Assembly (NCBI GenBank): GCA_900770255.1
Contig: CAAGJN010000004.1
Location: 1 to 6,492 of the forward strand
Direction: 5' to 3'
Length of the DNA stretch: 6,492 nucleotides
Origin: Clostridia bacterium
GTDB lineage: Bacteria > Bacillota > Clostridia > Oscillospirales > Acutalibacteraceae
Part shown: piece by piece, positions 1 through 4,406 of the stretch
How the letters are laid out: each line of letters opens with the position of its first letter
Position numbering within the stretch: the stretch's first letter is position 1
The notes under the pieces: model-generated
Told to the model about the DNA's origin: nothing
What the model saw: the letters and a program-made list of their open reading frames with translations, nothing else
Databases searched by the model: none
Position numbers and translations under genes: made by a program

Positions 1-129
1 ATCCTGGTTCTCGATAAGGGTCTCGGTGAGTATTCGTATCCTTCAGTCGTTGTTAAGGGCGATACGATCCACATCACCTACACCGATGAGAGAGATTATA
101 TCGGATACTATCAGATAAAGATAAAGTAA
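1..129 (+). CDS. C-terminal fragment of a sialidase/BNR-like protein (partial)
   Basis: An open frame enters from the left edge and ends at a TAA at 127-129, giving 42 residues. The readable part contains GEYSYPSVVVKGDTIHITYT followed by a short tail ending YYQIKIK. The pattern 'E-[FY]-S-Y-P-x-[VI] ... GD-x-[IV]-H-[IL]-[TS]-Y-T' is typical of the last beta-propeller blade of exo-alpha-sialidase/BNR-repeat family proteins in gut bacteria, so that is the likely family. No catalytic residues are present in this tail, so whether it is a true sialidase, another glycosidase or a non-enzymatic propeller cannot be told. The start, any signal peptide and the operon context lie outside the window. The gene converges on gpmI, with stem-loops between the two. 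Confidence 0.6.
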   Translation: MLVLDKGLGEYSYPSVVVKGDTIHITYTDERDYIGYYQIKIK

Positions 130-141
130 GCTGAGTTTAAA

Positions 142-174
142 TATTCATACATTGAGGGCGTATGAATAATTTTT
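142..174 (+). terminator. Intrinsic terminator, AT-rich stem, after the sialidase-like gene
   Basis: TATTCATAC (142-150) pairs perfectly with GTATGAATA (160-168) around a 9-nt loop. The 3' arm is followed by ATTTTT (169-174). It begins 12 nt after the stop codon of the partial plus-strand gene, the expected place for its terminator. The stem is AT-rich and so only moderately stable. Confidence 0.55.
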
Positions 175-194
175 AGCATCAAGGTGGAAAAGCG

Positions 195-228
195 AAGAGC
201 TGTGCGGCAAACGCTGCACAGCTCTTTT
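195..228 (+). terminator. Strong stem-loop terminator in the convergent intergenic region
   Basis: AAGAGCTGTGC (195-205) pairs perfectly over 11 bp with GCACAGCTCTT (216-226). On the plus strand the stem extends by a G-U and two G-C pairs to an AAAC tetraloop, and TTTT (225-228) overlaps the 3' end. On the minus strand the inner G-U becomes an A-C mismatch and the downstream tract is only CGCTTTTCC. It is therefore best as a plus-strand terminator, but it is the most credible stopping point for gpmI transcription too. Confidence 0.65.
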
Positions 229-240
229 AAATGCACAGAC

Positions 241-278
241 CAACGGCATCCGGGTTAAAGCTGCTGCCGTTGTTTTTT
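241..278 (+). terminator. Third stem-loop with T6 tract, plus orientation
   Basis: CAACGGCA (241-248) pairs with TGCCGTTG (265-272) across a 16-nt loop and is followed directly by TTTTTT (273-278). The T tract makes it plus-oriented. It sits immediately beyond the gpmI stop codon and could act as a back-up stop preventing plus transcripts from running antisense into gpmI. The large loop lowers confidence. Confidence 0.45.
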
Positions 279-283
279 GTTTA

Positions 284-1801
284 TCAGCTTTCTATGAGGC
301 TCTTGCCAGTCATCTGCGGGGGCTGGGGCAGACCCATTATTTCAAGCATCGTCGGAGCGATATCGCCGAGCTTGCCGCCGTCGCGCAGCTTGCAGGGATA
401 GCCGACAACCGCAAAAGGCACGGGGTTCGTGGTGTGCGGGGTAAACGGCTTGCCGTCGTCGCCGATCATGCGGTCTGCGTTGCCGTGGTCGGCGGTGATG
501 AGCGTCACGCCGCCCTTGCTTGCGATCAGGTCGACAAGTCTGCCGACGCAGGCGTCAACGGCCTCAACTGCCTTGACTGCGGCGTCGAACACGCCGGTGT
601 GGCCGACCATGTCGCAGTTTGCAAAATTGAGAATAATAGCATCATATATGTCCTCATTGATCTTATTGACGAGCGTATCTGTGACCTCGTATGCGCTCAT
701 CTCGGGTTTGAGGTCATAGGTCGCGACGTCGGGTGAGTCGATGAGAATACGATCTTCGCCGTCATATACTGTTTCCTCACCGCCGTTAAAGAAGAAGGTG
801 ACGTGGGCATATTTTGTGAACTCAGCTATTCTCAGCTGTCTGAGTCCGGCTTTGCTGAACACCTCGCCCAGAGGCATTTCGATGCGTTCGGGCTTAAAGG
901 CGACCTCAACGTTAGGCATGTCGGCGTCATACTGGGTCATGCAGACGTAGAACACCTTTGGTTTCTTTTCACGCTTGAAGCCGTCGAAAGCAGGATCGAC
1001 AAATGCCCTGGTGAGCTCACGCGCTCTGTCGGGGCGGAAATTGAAGAAGACAATGCTGTCATTATCTCTGACGGGCTCCGCATCCTTGCTGACGCTTGGA
1101 ACGATGAACTCGTCGGTGACGTCATCCTCGTAGGATTTCGTCATCATGGCGGATGCATCGTCAAACTTCGGCGCGTCAAGGCTCGTCATGGCGCGGTATG
1201 TCTTTTCGACGCGGTCGAATTTGCGCTCTCTGTCCATCGCGTAGTAGCGTCCCTCAACGGTTGCAATTTTGCCTACGCCGATCTCCTTCATCTTCGCATC
1301 AAGCTCCTCGATAAAACCTTTGCCGGAGGTGGTGGAGACGTCGCGGCCGTCCATAAGGCAGTGAACAAAGACCTTTTCAAGACCGAAGTCCTTAGCCATC
1401 TTTATGAGCGCATAGAGATGCGTGTTGTGGCTGTGTACGCCGCCGTTTGAGAGCAGGCCGATGAGGTGGAGCGCGGAGCCGTTCTTTTTGCAGTTTTCCA
1501 TCGCATCAACGAGGGCGGGATTTTTGAAGAAGGAACCGTCCTCAATGCCCTTGGTGATGCGCACAAGCTCCTGGTATACAACGCGGCCGGCGCCGATGTT
1601 GGTGTGGCCGACTTCGCTGTTGCCCATCTGGCCGTCGGGCAGGCCCACGTCAAGGCCCGAAGCGCCGATATAGGTTATGGGGTTTTGTGCGAAAATTTTG
1701 TCAAGGTTAGGTTTTTTTGCGGCGGCAATGGCGTTACCGTAGGTATCGGGATTTTTGCCGAAGCCGTCCATGATGCAGAGAAGCACAGGCTTTTTACTCA
1801 T
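284..1801 (-). CDS. gpmI: 2,3-bisphosphoglycerate-independent phosphoglycerate mutase
   Basis: Interconverts 3-phosphoglycerate and 2-phosphoglycerate in the cytoplasm, using two metal ions (usually Mn) and a phosphoserine intermediate (family knowledge). The product is 505 aa, a normal length. The alkaline-phosphatase-superfamily metal and serine sites are visible: D12 in IMDGFG, and S62 in MGNSEVGH as the nucleophile. The inserted phosphotransferase domain carries H123 (GGVHSH), R153-D154 (DGRD), R185, R191 and NFRPDRAR at 254-261. The second half of the metal domain carries K330 (EFTKYAHVTFFFNGG), D397/H401 (CDMVGH), D438-H439 (TADHGN) and H456 (PHTTNPVP). The ATG at 1801 follows AAAGGA (plus-strand 1810-1815) by 8 nt. 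It is the last gene of the pgk-tpiA-gpmI cluster, 63 nt after tpiA. The stop is TGA with a TAA directly after it. All key residues are present, so it should be active. Confidence 0.98.
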   Translation of the reverse strand: MSKKPVLLCIMDGFGKNPDTYGNAIAAAKKPNLDKIFAQNPITYIGASGLDVGLPDGQMGNSEVGHTNIGAGRVVYQELVRITKGIEDGSFFKNPALVDAMENCKKNGSALHLIGLLSNGGVHSHNTHLYALIKMAKDFGLEKVFVHCLMDGRDVSTTSGKGFIEELDAKMKEIGVGKIATVEGRYYAMDRERKFDRVEKTYRAMTSLDAPKFDDASAMMTKSYEDDVTDEFIVPSVSKDAEPVRDNDSIVFFNFRPDRARELTRAFVDPAFDGFKREKKPKVFYVCMTQYDADMPNVEVAFKPERIEMPLGEVFSKAGLRQLRIAEFTKYAHVTFFFNGGEETVYDGEDRILIDSPDVATYDLKPEMSAYEVTDTLVNKINEDIYDAIILNFANCDMVGHTGVFDAAVKAVEAVDACVGRLVDLIASKGGVTLITADHGNADRMIGDDGKPFTPHTTNPVPFAVVGYPCKLRDGGKLGDIAPTMLEIMGLPQPPQMTGKSLIES

Positions 1802-1821
1802 TTTGATTTTCCTTTCACAAA

Positions 1822-1851
1822 CGCCGACCGGGCGCTCAAGCCCGACCGGCG
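1822..1851 (-). promoter_or_regulatory. Intercistronic stem-loop between tpiA and gpmI
   Basis: Read in the sense (minus) direction, CGCCGGTCGGGC pairs with GCCCGGTCGGCG over 12 bp, two of the pairs being G-U, around a 6-nt loop. In plus-strand RNA the same two pairs become A-C mismatches, so the fold favours the operon mRNA. Only TTTGTG follows, too weak a U tract for a classic terminator. It ends just 6 nt before the gpmI ribosome binding site (1810-1815). It probably stabilises or processes the mRNA or tunes gpmI expression, but this role is inferred. Confidence 0.6.
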
Positions 1852-1864
1852 ATCGGTTTGCTGT

Positions 1865-2635
1865 TTATTTTGCGCTCGCAGCGTCGACGATTGCGGCGAA
1901 TTTCTCTGCAATGAGAGACGCGCCGCCGATGAGACCGCCGTCTACATCGGGCTGAGCGAGAAGCTCGGCAGCATTTTTGTCGTTCATCGATCCGCCGTAC
2001 TGGATGACCATGGCGTCCGCAGCGTCTCTGCCGTAGAGCCTCTCGATGAGAGCGCGGATGACCGCGCAGACCTCATTAGCCTGCTCGGGCGTTGCGGTTT
2101 CGCCCGTGCCGATAGCCCAAACGGGCTCATAGGCGATGACGATGTTCTTGAGCTCGTCAGCCGATACGCCGCCGAGAGCGATCTCGGTCTGGGCGCTGAC
2201 GATCTGAGAAGTGATGCCGTCCTTGCGCTCAGAGAGAACTTCGCCGACGCAGAGGATTACCTTGAGACCCTCGTTGAGAGCGGCTCTGACGCGGTTGCGG
2301 ACTGTGACGTCAGTCTCGCCGAAATACTGCCTGCGCTCGCTGTGGCCGATGATAACGTAGGGCACGCCGGCGGCTTTAAGCATCTTCGCGCTGACTTCGC
2401 CGGTAAAAGCACCTTTCTCCGCCCAGTGGCAGTTCTCGGCGCCGATCTGAATGTTGCTGCCATTTGCAGCCTCAAGAGCTGCATAGAGGTCGATGTAAGG
2501 GACGCAGCAGACGACTTCACAGTCCGCGTCCTTGACGAGAGGCTTAAGAGCCTCGATAAGCGCAGTTGTCTCTGCAGGGGTGTTGTTCATTTTCCAGTTG
2601 CCCGCGATCACGGGTTTTCTGAGCTGCTTGTTCAT
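1865..2635 (-). CDS. tpiA: Triosephosphate isomerase
   Basis: Interconverts dihydroxyacetone phosphate and glyceraldehyde-3-phosphate in the cytoplasm. From the ATG at 2635 the protein is 256 aa, the usual size for this single (beta/alpha)8-barrel. Active-site residues are all visible: N13 and K15 in AGNWKMN, H98 in IIGHSERR, and E170 in AYEPVWAIGTG with the mobile lid at about 172-178. The phosphate-binding YGGS lies at 213-216 and GGAS at 237-240. The frame stays open upstream to an ATG at 2728, but that extra stretch has no counterpart in the family and spans the intergenic stem-loop. The ATG at 2635 has AAAGGAAG 7 nt upstream and begins MNKQLRKPVIAGNWKMN, the conserved N-terminus. It lies 96 nt downstream of pgk and 63 nt upstream of gpmI. 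Nothing in the protein looks defective. Confidence 0.98.
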   Translation of the reverse strand: MNKQLRKPVIAGNWKMNNTPAETTALIEALKPLVKDADCEVVCCVPYIDLYAALEAANGSNIQIGAENCHWAEKGAFTGEVSAKMLKAAGVPYVIIGHSERRQYFGETDVTVRNRVRAALNEGLKVILCVGEVLSERKDGITSQIVSAQTEIALGGVSADELKNIVIAYEPVWAIGTGETATPEQANEVCAVIRALIERLYGRDAADAMVIQYGGSMNDKNAAELLAQPDVDGGLIGGASLIAEKFAAIVDAASAK

Positions 2636-2642
2636 GTCGAAA

Positions 2643-2650
2643 CTTCCTTT
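2643..2650 (-). promoter_or_regulatory. tpiA ribosome binding site that fixes the start codon
   Basis: The sense sequence AAAGGAAG ends 7 nt before the ATG at 2635. The upstream in-frame ATG at 2728 would place this site and the stem-loop inside the coding region, so the site decides for the shorter 256-aa protein. Confidence 0.85.
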
Positions 2651-2657
2651 CTTTCGG

Positions 2658-2686
2658 AAAAAGCCCGCGAGCCTTCGCCCACGGGC
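2658..2686 (-). terminator. Terminator-like stem-loop between pgk and tpiA (possible attenuator)
   Basis: Read on the minus strand, GCCCGTGGGC (2686-2677) pairs with GCTCGCGGGC (2672-2663) as a 10-bp GC-rich stem including two G-U pairs, with a GAAG tetraloop. UUUUU (2662-2658) follows directly. This has the full form of an intrinsic terminator, yet it lies inside the operon, 7 nt upstream of the tpiA ribosome binding site. On the plus strand the two G-U pairs become A-C mismatches, so it acts on the operon transcript. The likely effect is partial termination after pgk, or a processed and protected pgk 3' end. No convincing separate tpiA promoter was seen. Confidence 0.7.
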
Positions 2687-2731
2687 GGATATGTGAGACT
2701 GGGATATATAATGCTGTGTCGGCGTCAAAAA

Positions 2732-3922
2732 TTATTTGTCATTGAGCGCAGCAATACCCGGCAGCTCCTTGCCCTCAAGGAACTCGAGCGATGCGCCGCC
2801 GCCGGTGGAGATGTGGCTCATCTTGTCGGCAAAGCCGAGCTTCTGAACCGCCGCTGCGGAGTCGCCGCCGCCGATGATCGAGATAGCGCCGCTGTCTGCA
2901 ACTGCAGTTGCAACGGCGATCGTGCCGCCTGCGAAGTTATCCCACTCCGCAACGCCCATCGGGCCGTTCCAGATAACGGTGCCGCTGCCCTTGATCGCGT
3001 CGGCAAAGAGCTCTCTGGTGTTGGGGCCGATGTCCATGCCCATCCAGCCGTCCGGAAACTCGTCGGAGTTGATAGTCTTATACTCTGCGTCCTCAGCAAA
3101 TGCGTTGCTGATAACATTGTCAACGGGAAGAAGGAACTTAACGCCCTTGTCGTCAGCCTTCTGCATCATTTCCTTGGCGAGCTCGACCTTGTCCTCCTCG
3201 AACAGCGAGGTGCCGACATGGTAGCCCTTTGCCACAAAGAAGGTGTAAGCCATGCCGCCGCCGACGATGAGGGTGTCAACTTTGTCGAGCAGGTTGTTGA
3301 TGACGCCGATCTTGTCGGAGACTTTAGCGCCGCCGAGAATAGCGACGAGGGGCCTCTTCGGGTTCTCAAGAGCGCCGCCCATGAACTCGATTTCCTTTTG
3401 AATCAGGAAACCGCAGACTGCGGGCAGATAATCTGCAACTCCGGTGGTGGAGCAATGAGCTCTGTGAGCCGAGCCGAACGCGTCGTTGACGTAGATTTCG
3501 GCAAGGGAGGCAAGAGCCTTAGAGAAAGCGGGATCGTTCTTTGTCTCCTCCGCGTGGAAGCGGACGTTCTCAAGCAGCATGACCTCGCCGTCCTTGAGAC
3601 TCGAGGCGAGCTCCTTTGCGCTGTCTCCGATAACGTCTTTTGCCATTTTTACATCACAGCCGAGAAGCTCGGAGAGTCTTTCGGCCACGGGAGCGAGGGA
3701 GAATTCGGGCTTGAACTCGCCCTTGGGTCTGCCGAGATGAGAGCAAAGGATTACCTTTGCATTATGATCGATAAGATATTTGATAGTGGGCAGGGAGGCA
3801 ACAATCCTCTTGTCACTTGTGATTTTGCCGTCCTTGAGCGGAACATTGAAATCGCAGCGTACCAGCACTCTCTTGCCGGAAACGTCGATATCCTCAACTG
3901 TCTTCTTGTTAAGTGCGCTCAT
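2732..3922 (-). CDS. pgk: Phosphoglycerate kinase
   Basis: Makes ATP by transferring the acyl phosphate of 1,3-bisphosphoglycerate to ADP, giving 3-phosphoglycerate, in the cytoplasm. The protein is 396 aa, typical for bacteria. The N-terminal substrate domain shows RCDFNVP at 22-28, R39, HLGRPKG at 62-68, R121 in ENVRFHAEE and R154 in GSAHRAH. The C-terminal nucleotide domain shows LGGAKVSDKI at about 196-205 with K200 and K204, WNGPMGVAEW at 318-327, GGGDS at 351-355 and STGGGASLE at 372-380. The ATG at 3922 follows AAAGGA (plus-strand 3931-3936) by 8 nt. It is the first gene of the cluster and lies about 50 nt downstream of a consensus-like promoter. Neither gapA, its usual upstream partner, nor eno is in this window. 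All key residues are intact. Confidence 0.99.
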   Translation of the reverse strand: MSALNKKTVEDIDVSGKRVLVRCDFNVPLKDGKITSDKRIVASLPTIKYLIDHNAKVILCSHLGRPKGEFKPEFSLAPVAERLSELLGCDVKMAKDVIGDSAKELASSLKDGEVMLLENVRFHAEETKNDPAFSKALASLAEIYVNDAFGSAHRAHCSTTGVADYLPAVCGFLIQKEIEFMGGALENPKRPLVAILGGAKVSDKIGVINNLLDKVDTLIVGGGMAYTFFVAKGYHVGTSLFEEDKVELAKEMMQKADDKGVKFLLPVDNVISNAFAEDAEYKTINSDEFPDGWMGMDIGPNTRELFADAIKGSGTVIWNGPMGVAEWDNFAGGTIAVATAVADSGAISIIGGGDSAAAVQKLGFADKMSHISTGGGASLEFLEGKELPGIAALNDK

Positions 3923-3979
3923 TTTAATCGTCCTTTCAAAAGTTGAATTTGCCAGCTTTTTACGCTTGCGCCATCAATT

Positions 3980-4008
3980 ATTTTATAACATAAATGTAAA
4001 TTTTTCAA
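3980..4008 (-). promoter_or_regulatory. Promoter of the pgk-tpiA-gpmI operon
   Basis: On the minus strand a -35 box TTGAAA (4008-4003) and a -10 box TAAAAT (3985-3980) are separated by 17 nt, close to the SigA consensus. Transcription would begin near 3973, giving a leader of about 50 nt before pgk. This is a prediction from sequence only. Confidence 0.7.
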
Positions 4009-4033
4009 GTATGTTTGTATATATGATGTTCCG

Positions 4034-4048
4034 TAAAACACGGTTTTA
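4034..4048. promoter_or_regulatory. Short palindrome between the divergent promoters (possible operator)
   Basis: TAAAAC (4034-4039) and GTTTTA (4043-4048) form a perfect 6-bp inverted repeat with a 3-nt spacer. It lies 26 bp upstream of the pgk -35 box and 31 bp upstream of the tRNA -35 box. A dimeric regulator could bind here, but I recognise no named site and an AT-rich palindrome of this size can occur by chance. Confidence 0.25.
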
Positions 4049-4078
4049 TCCCGAAAGTTTTTGTGCGCTTTTTTCTTC

Positions 4079-4107
4079 TTGACTTTAAGGGGTATATTTG
4101 ATAGAAT
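4079..4107 (+). promoter_or_regulatory. Promoter of the tRNA-Arg gene
   Basis: TTGACT (4079-4084) and TAGAAT (4102-4107) are separated by 17 nt, a near-consensus SigA promoter. The predicted start is near 4114, giving a leader of about 50 nt that would be removed from the tRNA precursor. It is divergent from the pgk promoter. Confidence 0.75.
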
Positions 4108-4165
4108 ATTATGCGTTGCAGAGAGCACCGCAAACGCGCGCCGAGCAGATAAAAATTGAAGATTT

Positions 4166-4240
4166 GCCTCCTTAGTTAAATGGATATAACAAACCCCTCC
4201 TAAGGGTTAGTTGAGGGTTCGATTCCCCCAGGGGGTGCCA
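4166..4240 (+). tRNA. tRNA-Arg, anticodon CCU (decodes AGG)
   Basis: A full cloverleaf can be drawn. The acceptor GCCTCCT (4166-4172) pairs with AGGGGGT (4230-4236) with two G-U pairs. The D stem GTTA/TAAC (4175-4178/4187-4190) encloses a loop with GG. The anticodon stem AACCC/GGGTT (4192-4196/4204-4208) encloses the loop CTCCTAA, giving anticodon CCT at 4199-4201. The T loop TTCGATT is at 4218-4224. The discriminator is G, and CCA (4238-4240) is encoded in the DNA. The T stem GAGGG/CCCCC has one A-C mismatch at pair 50-64, where CCCTC would be expected. Together with the G1-U72 and U4-G69 wobbles this makes the tRNA slightly irregular, but its own promoter and terminator suggest it is expressed. 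Confidence 0.93.
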
Positions 4241-4276
4241 AAAAAAGAGTATGCCGTCGAGGCATACTCTTTTTTT
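4241..4276 (+). terminator. Strong intrinsic terminator of the tRNA gene (bidirectional form)
   Basis: AGAGTATGCC (4246-4255) pairs perfectly with GGCATACTCT (4261-4270) around the 5-nt loop GTCGA. TTTTTT (4271-4276) follows, matched by AAAAA (4241-4245) on the other side. It begins immediately after the CCA end. The flanking A and T runs would also let it work for minus-strand transcripts, so it separates the glycolysis/tRNA region from the GH32 module. Confidence 0.92.
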
Positions 4277-4332
4277 ATCATTAACTGTATAAATCATATC
4301 GTATTTTTTCCTGTTTCAATTTATATTTTTCC

Positions 4333-4361
4333 TTGTAATATAAATAAGCTTACTATATAAT
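4333..4361 (+). promoter_or_regulatory. Promoter of the GH32-fructokinase module
   Basis: TTGTAA (4333-4338) and a perfect TATAAT (4356-4361) are 17 nt apart. The expected start is near 4368, giving a leader of about 40 nt. Just downstream, GACAGTTGTC (4376-4385) is an inverted repeat (GACA/TGTC) overlapping the predicted initially transcribed region. It could be a repressor site for sugar control, which is speculative. Confidence 0.7.
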
Positions 4362-4391
4362 CATAGTTAAAGTACGACAGTTGTCAATAAC

Positions 4392-4398
4392 AAGGTGG
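4392..4398 (+). promoter_or_regulatory. Ribosome binding site of the GH32 gene
   Basis: AAGGTGG is followed after 8 nt by the ATG at 4407. The alternative in-frame GTG at 4395 lies within this site, so it cannot be the start. This fixes a 516-aa product. Confidence 0.85.
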
Positions 4399-4406
4399 TT
4401 TTTCAA

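Noticed and set aside
231..400. A short plus-strand frame from the ATG at 231 running into gpmI antisense
   Set aside because: It crosses a stem-loop and then the reverse complement of gpmI, with no supporting evidence.
803..1450. A 215-codon plus-strand open frame opposite gpmI
   Set aside because: It is antisense to conserved gpmI coding sequence, has no ribosome binding site that stands out and no recognisable family.
2636..2728. A longer tpiA beginning at the upstream ATG (2728)
   Set aside because: The extra 31 residues have no family counterpart and cover the terminator-like stem-loop and the ribosome binding site of the ATG at 2635.
2703..2728. Possible internal promoter for tpiA (TTGACG and TATATC-like boxes, minus strand)
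   Set aside because: The boxes are only 12-14 nt apart, too close for a normal SigA promoter, and transcription from it would still meet the terminator-like stem-loop.
1466..3946. An 826-codon plus-strand open frame running opposite pgk, tpiA and part of gpmI
   Set aside because: It is entirely antisense to three clearly functional, motif-complete enzymes. Long antisense frames are common opposite GC-rich genes with biased codon use, and its translation shows no recognisable domain.
3919..4128. A 69-codon minus-strand open frame upstream of pgk
   Set aside because: It spans the pgk promoter and the leader, has no similarity that I recognise, and is AT-rich noncoding in character.
4395..4406. 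GTG start for the GH32 gene
   Set aside because: The GTG is part of the AAGGTGG ribosome binding site that serves the ATG at 4407.
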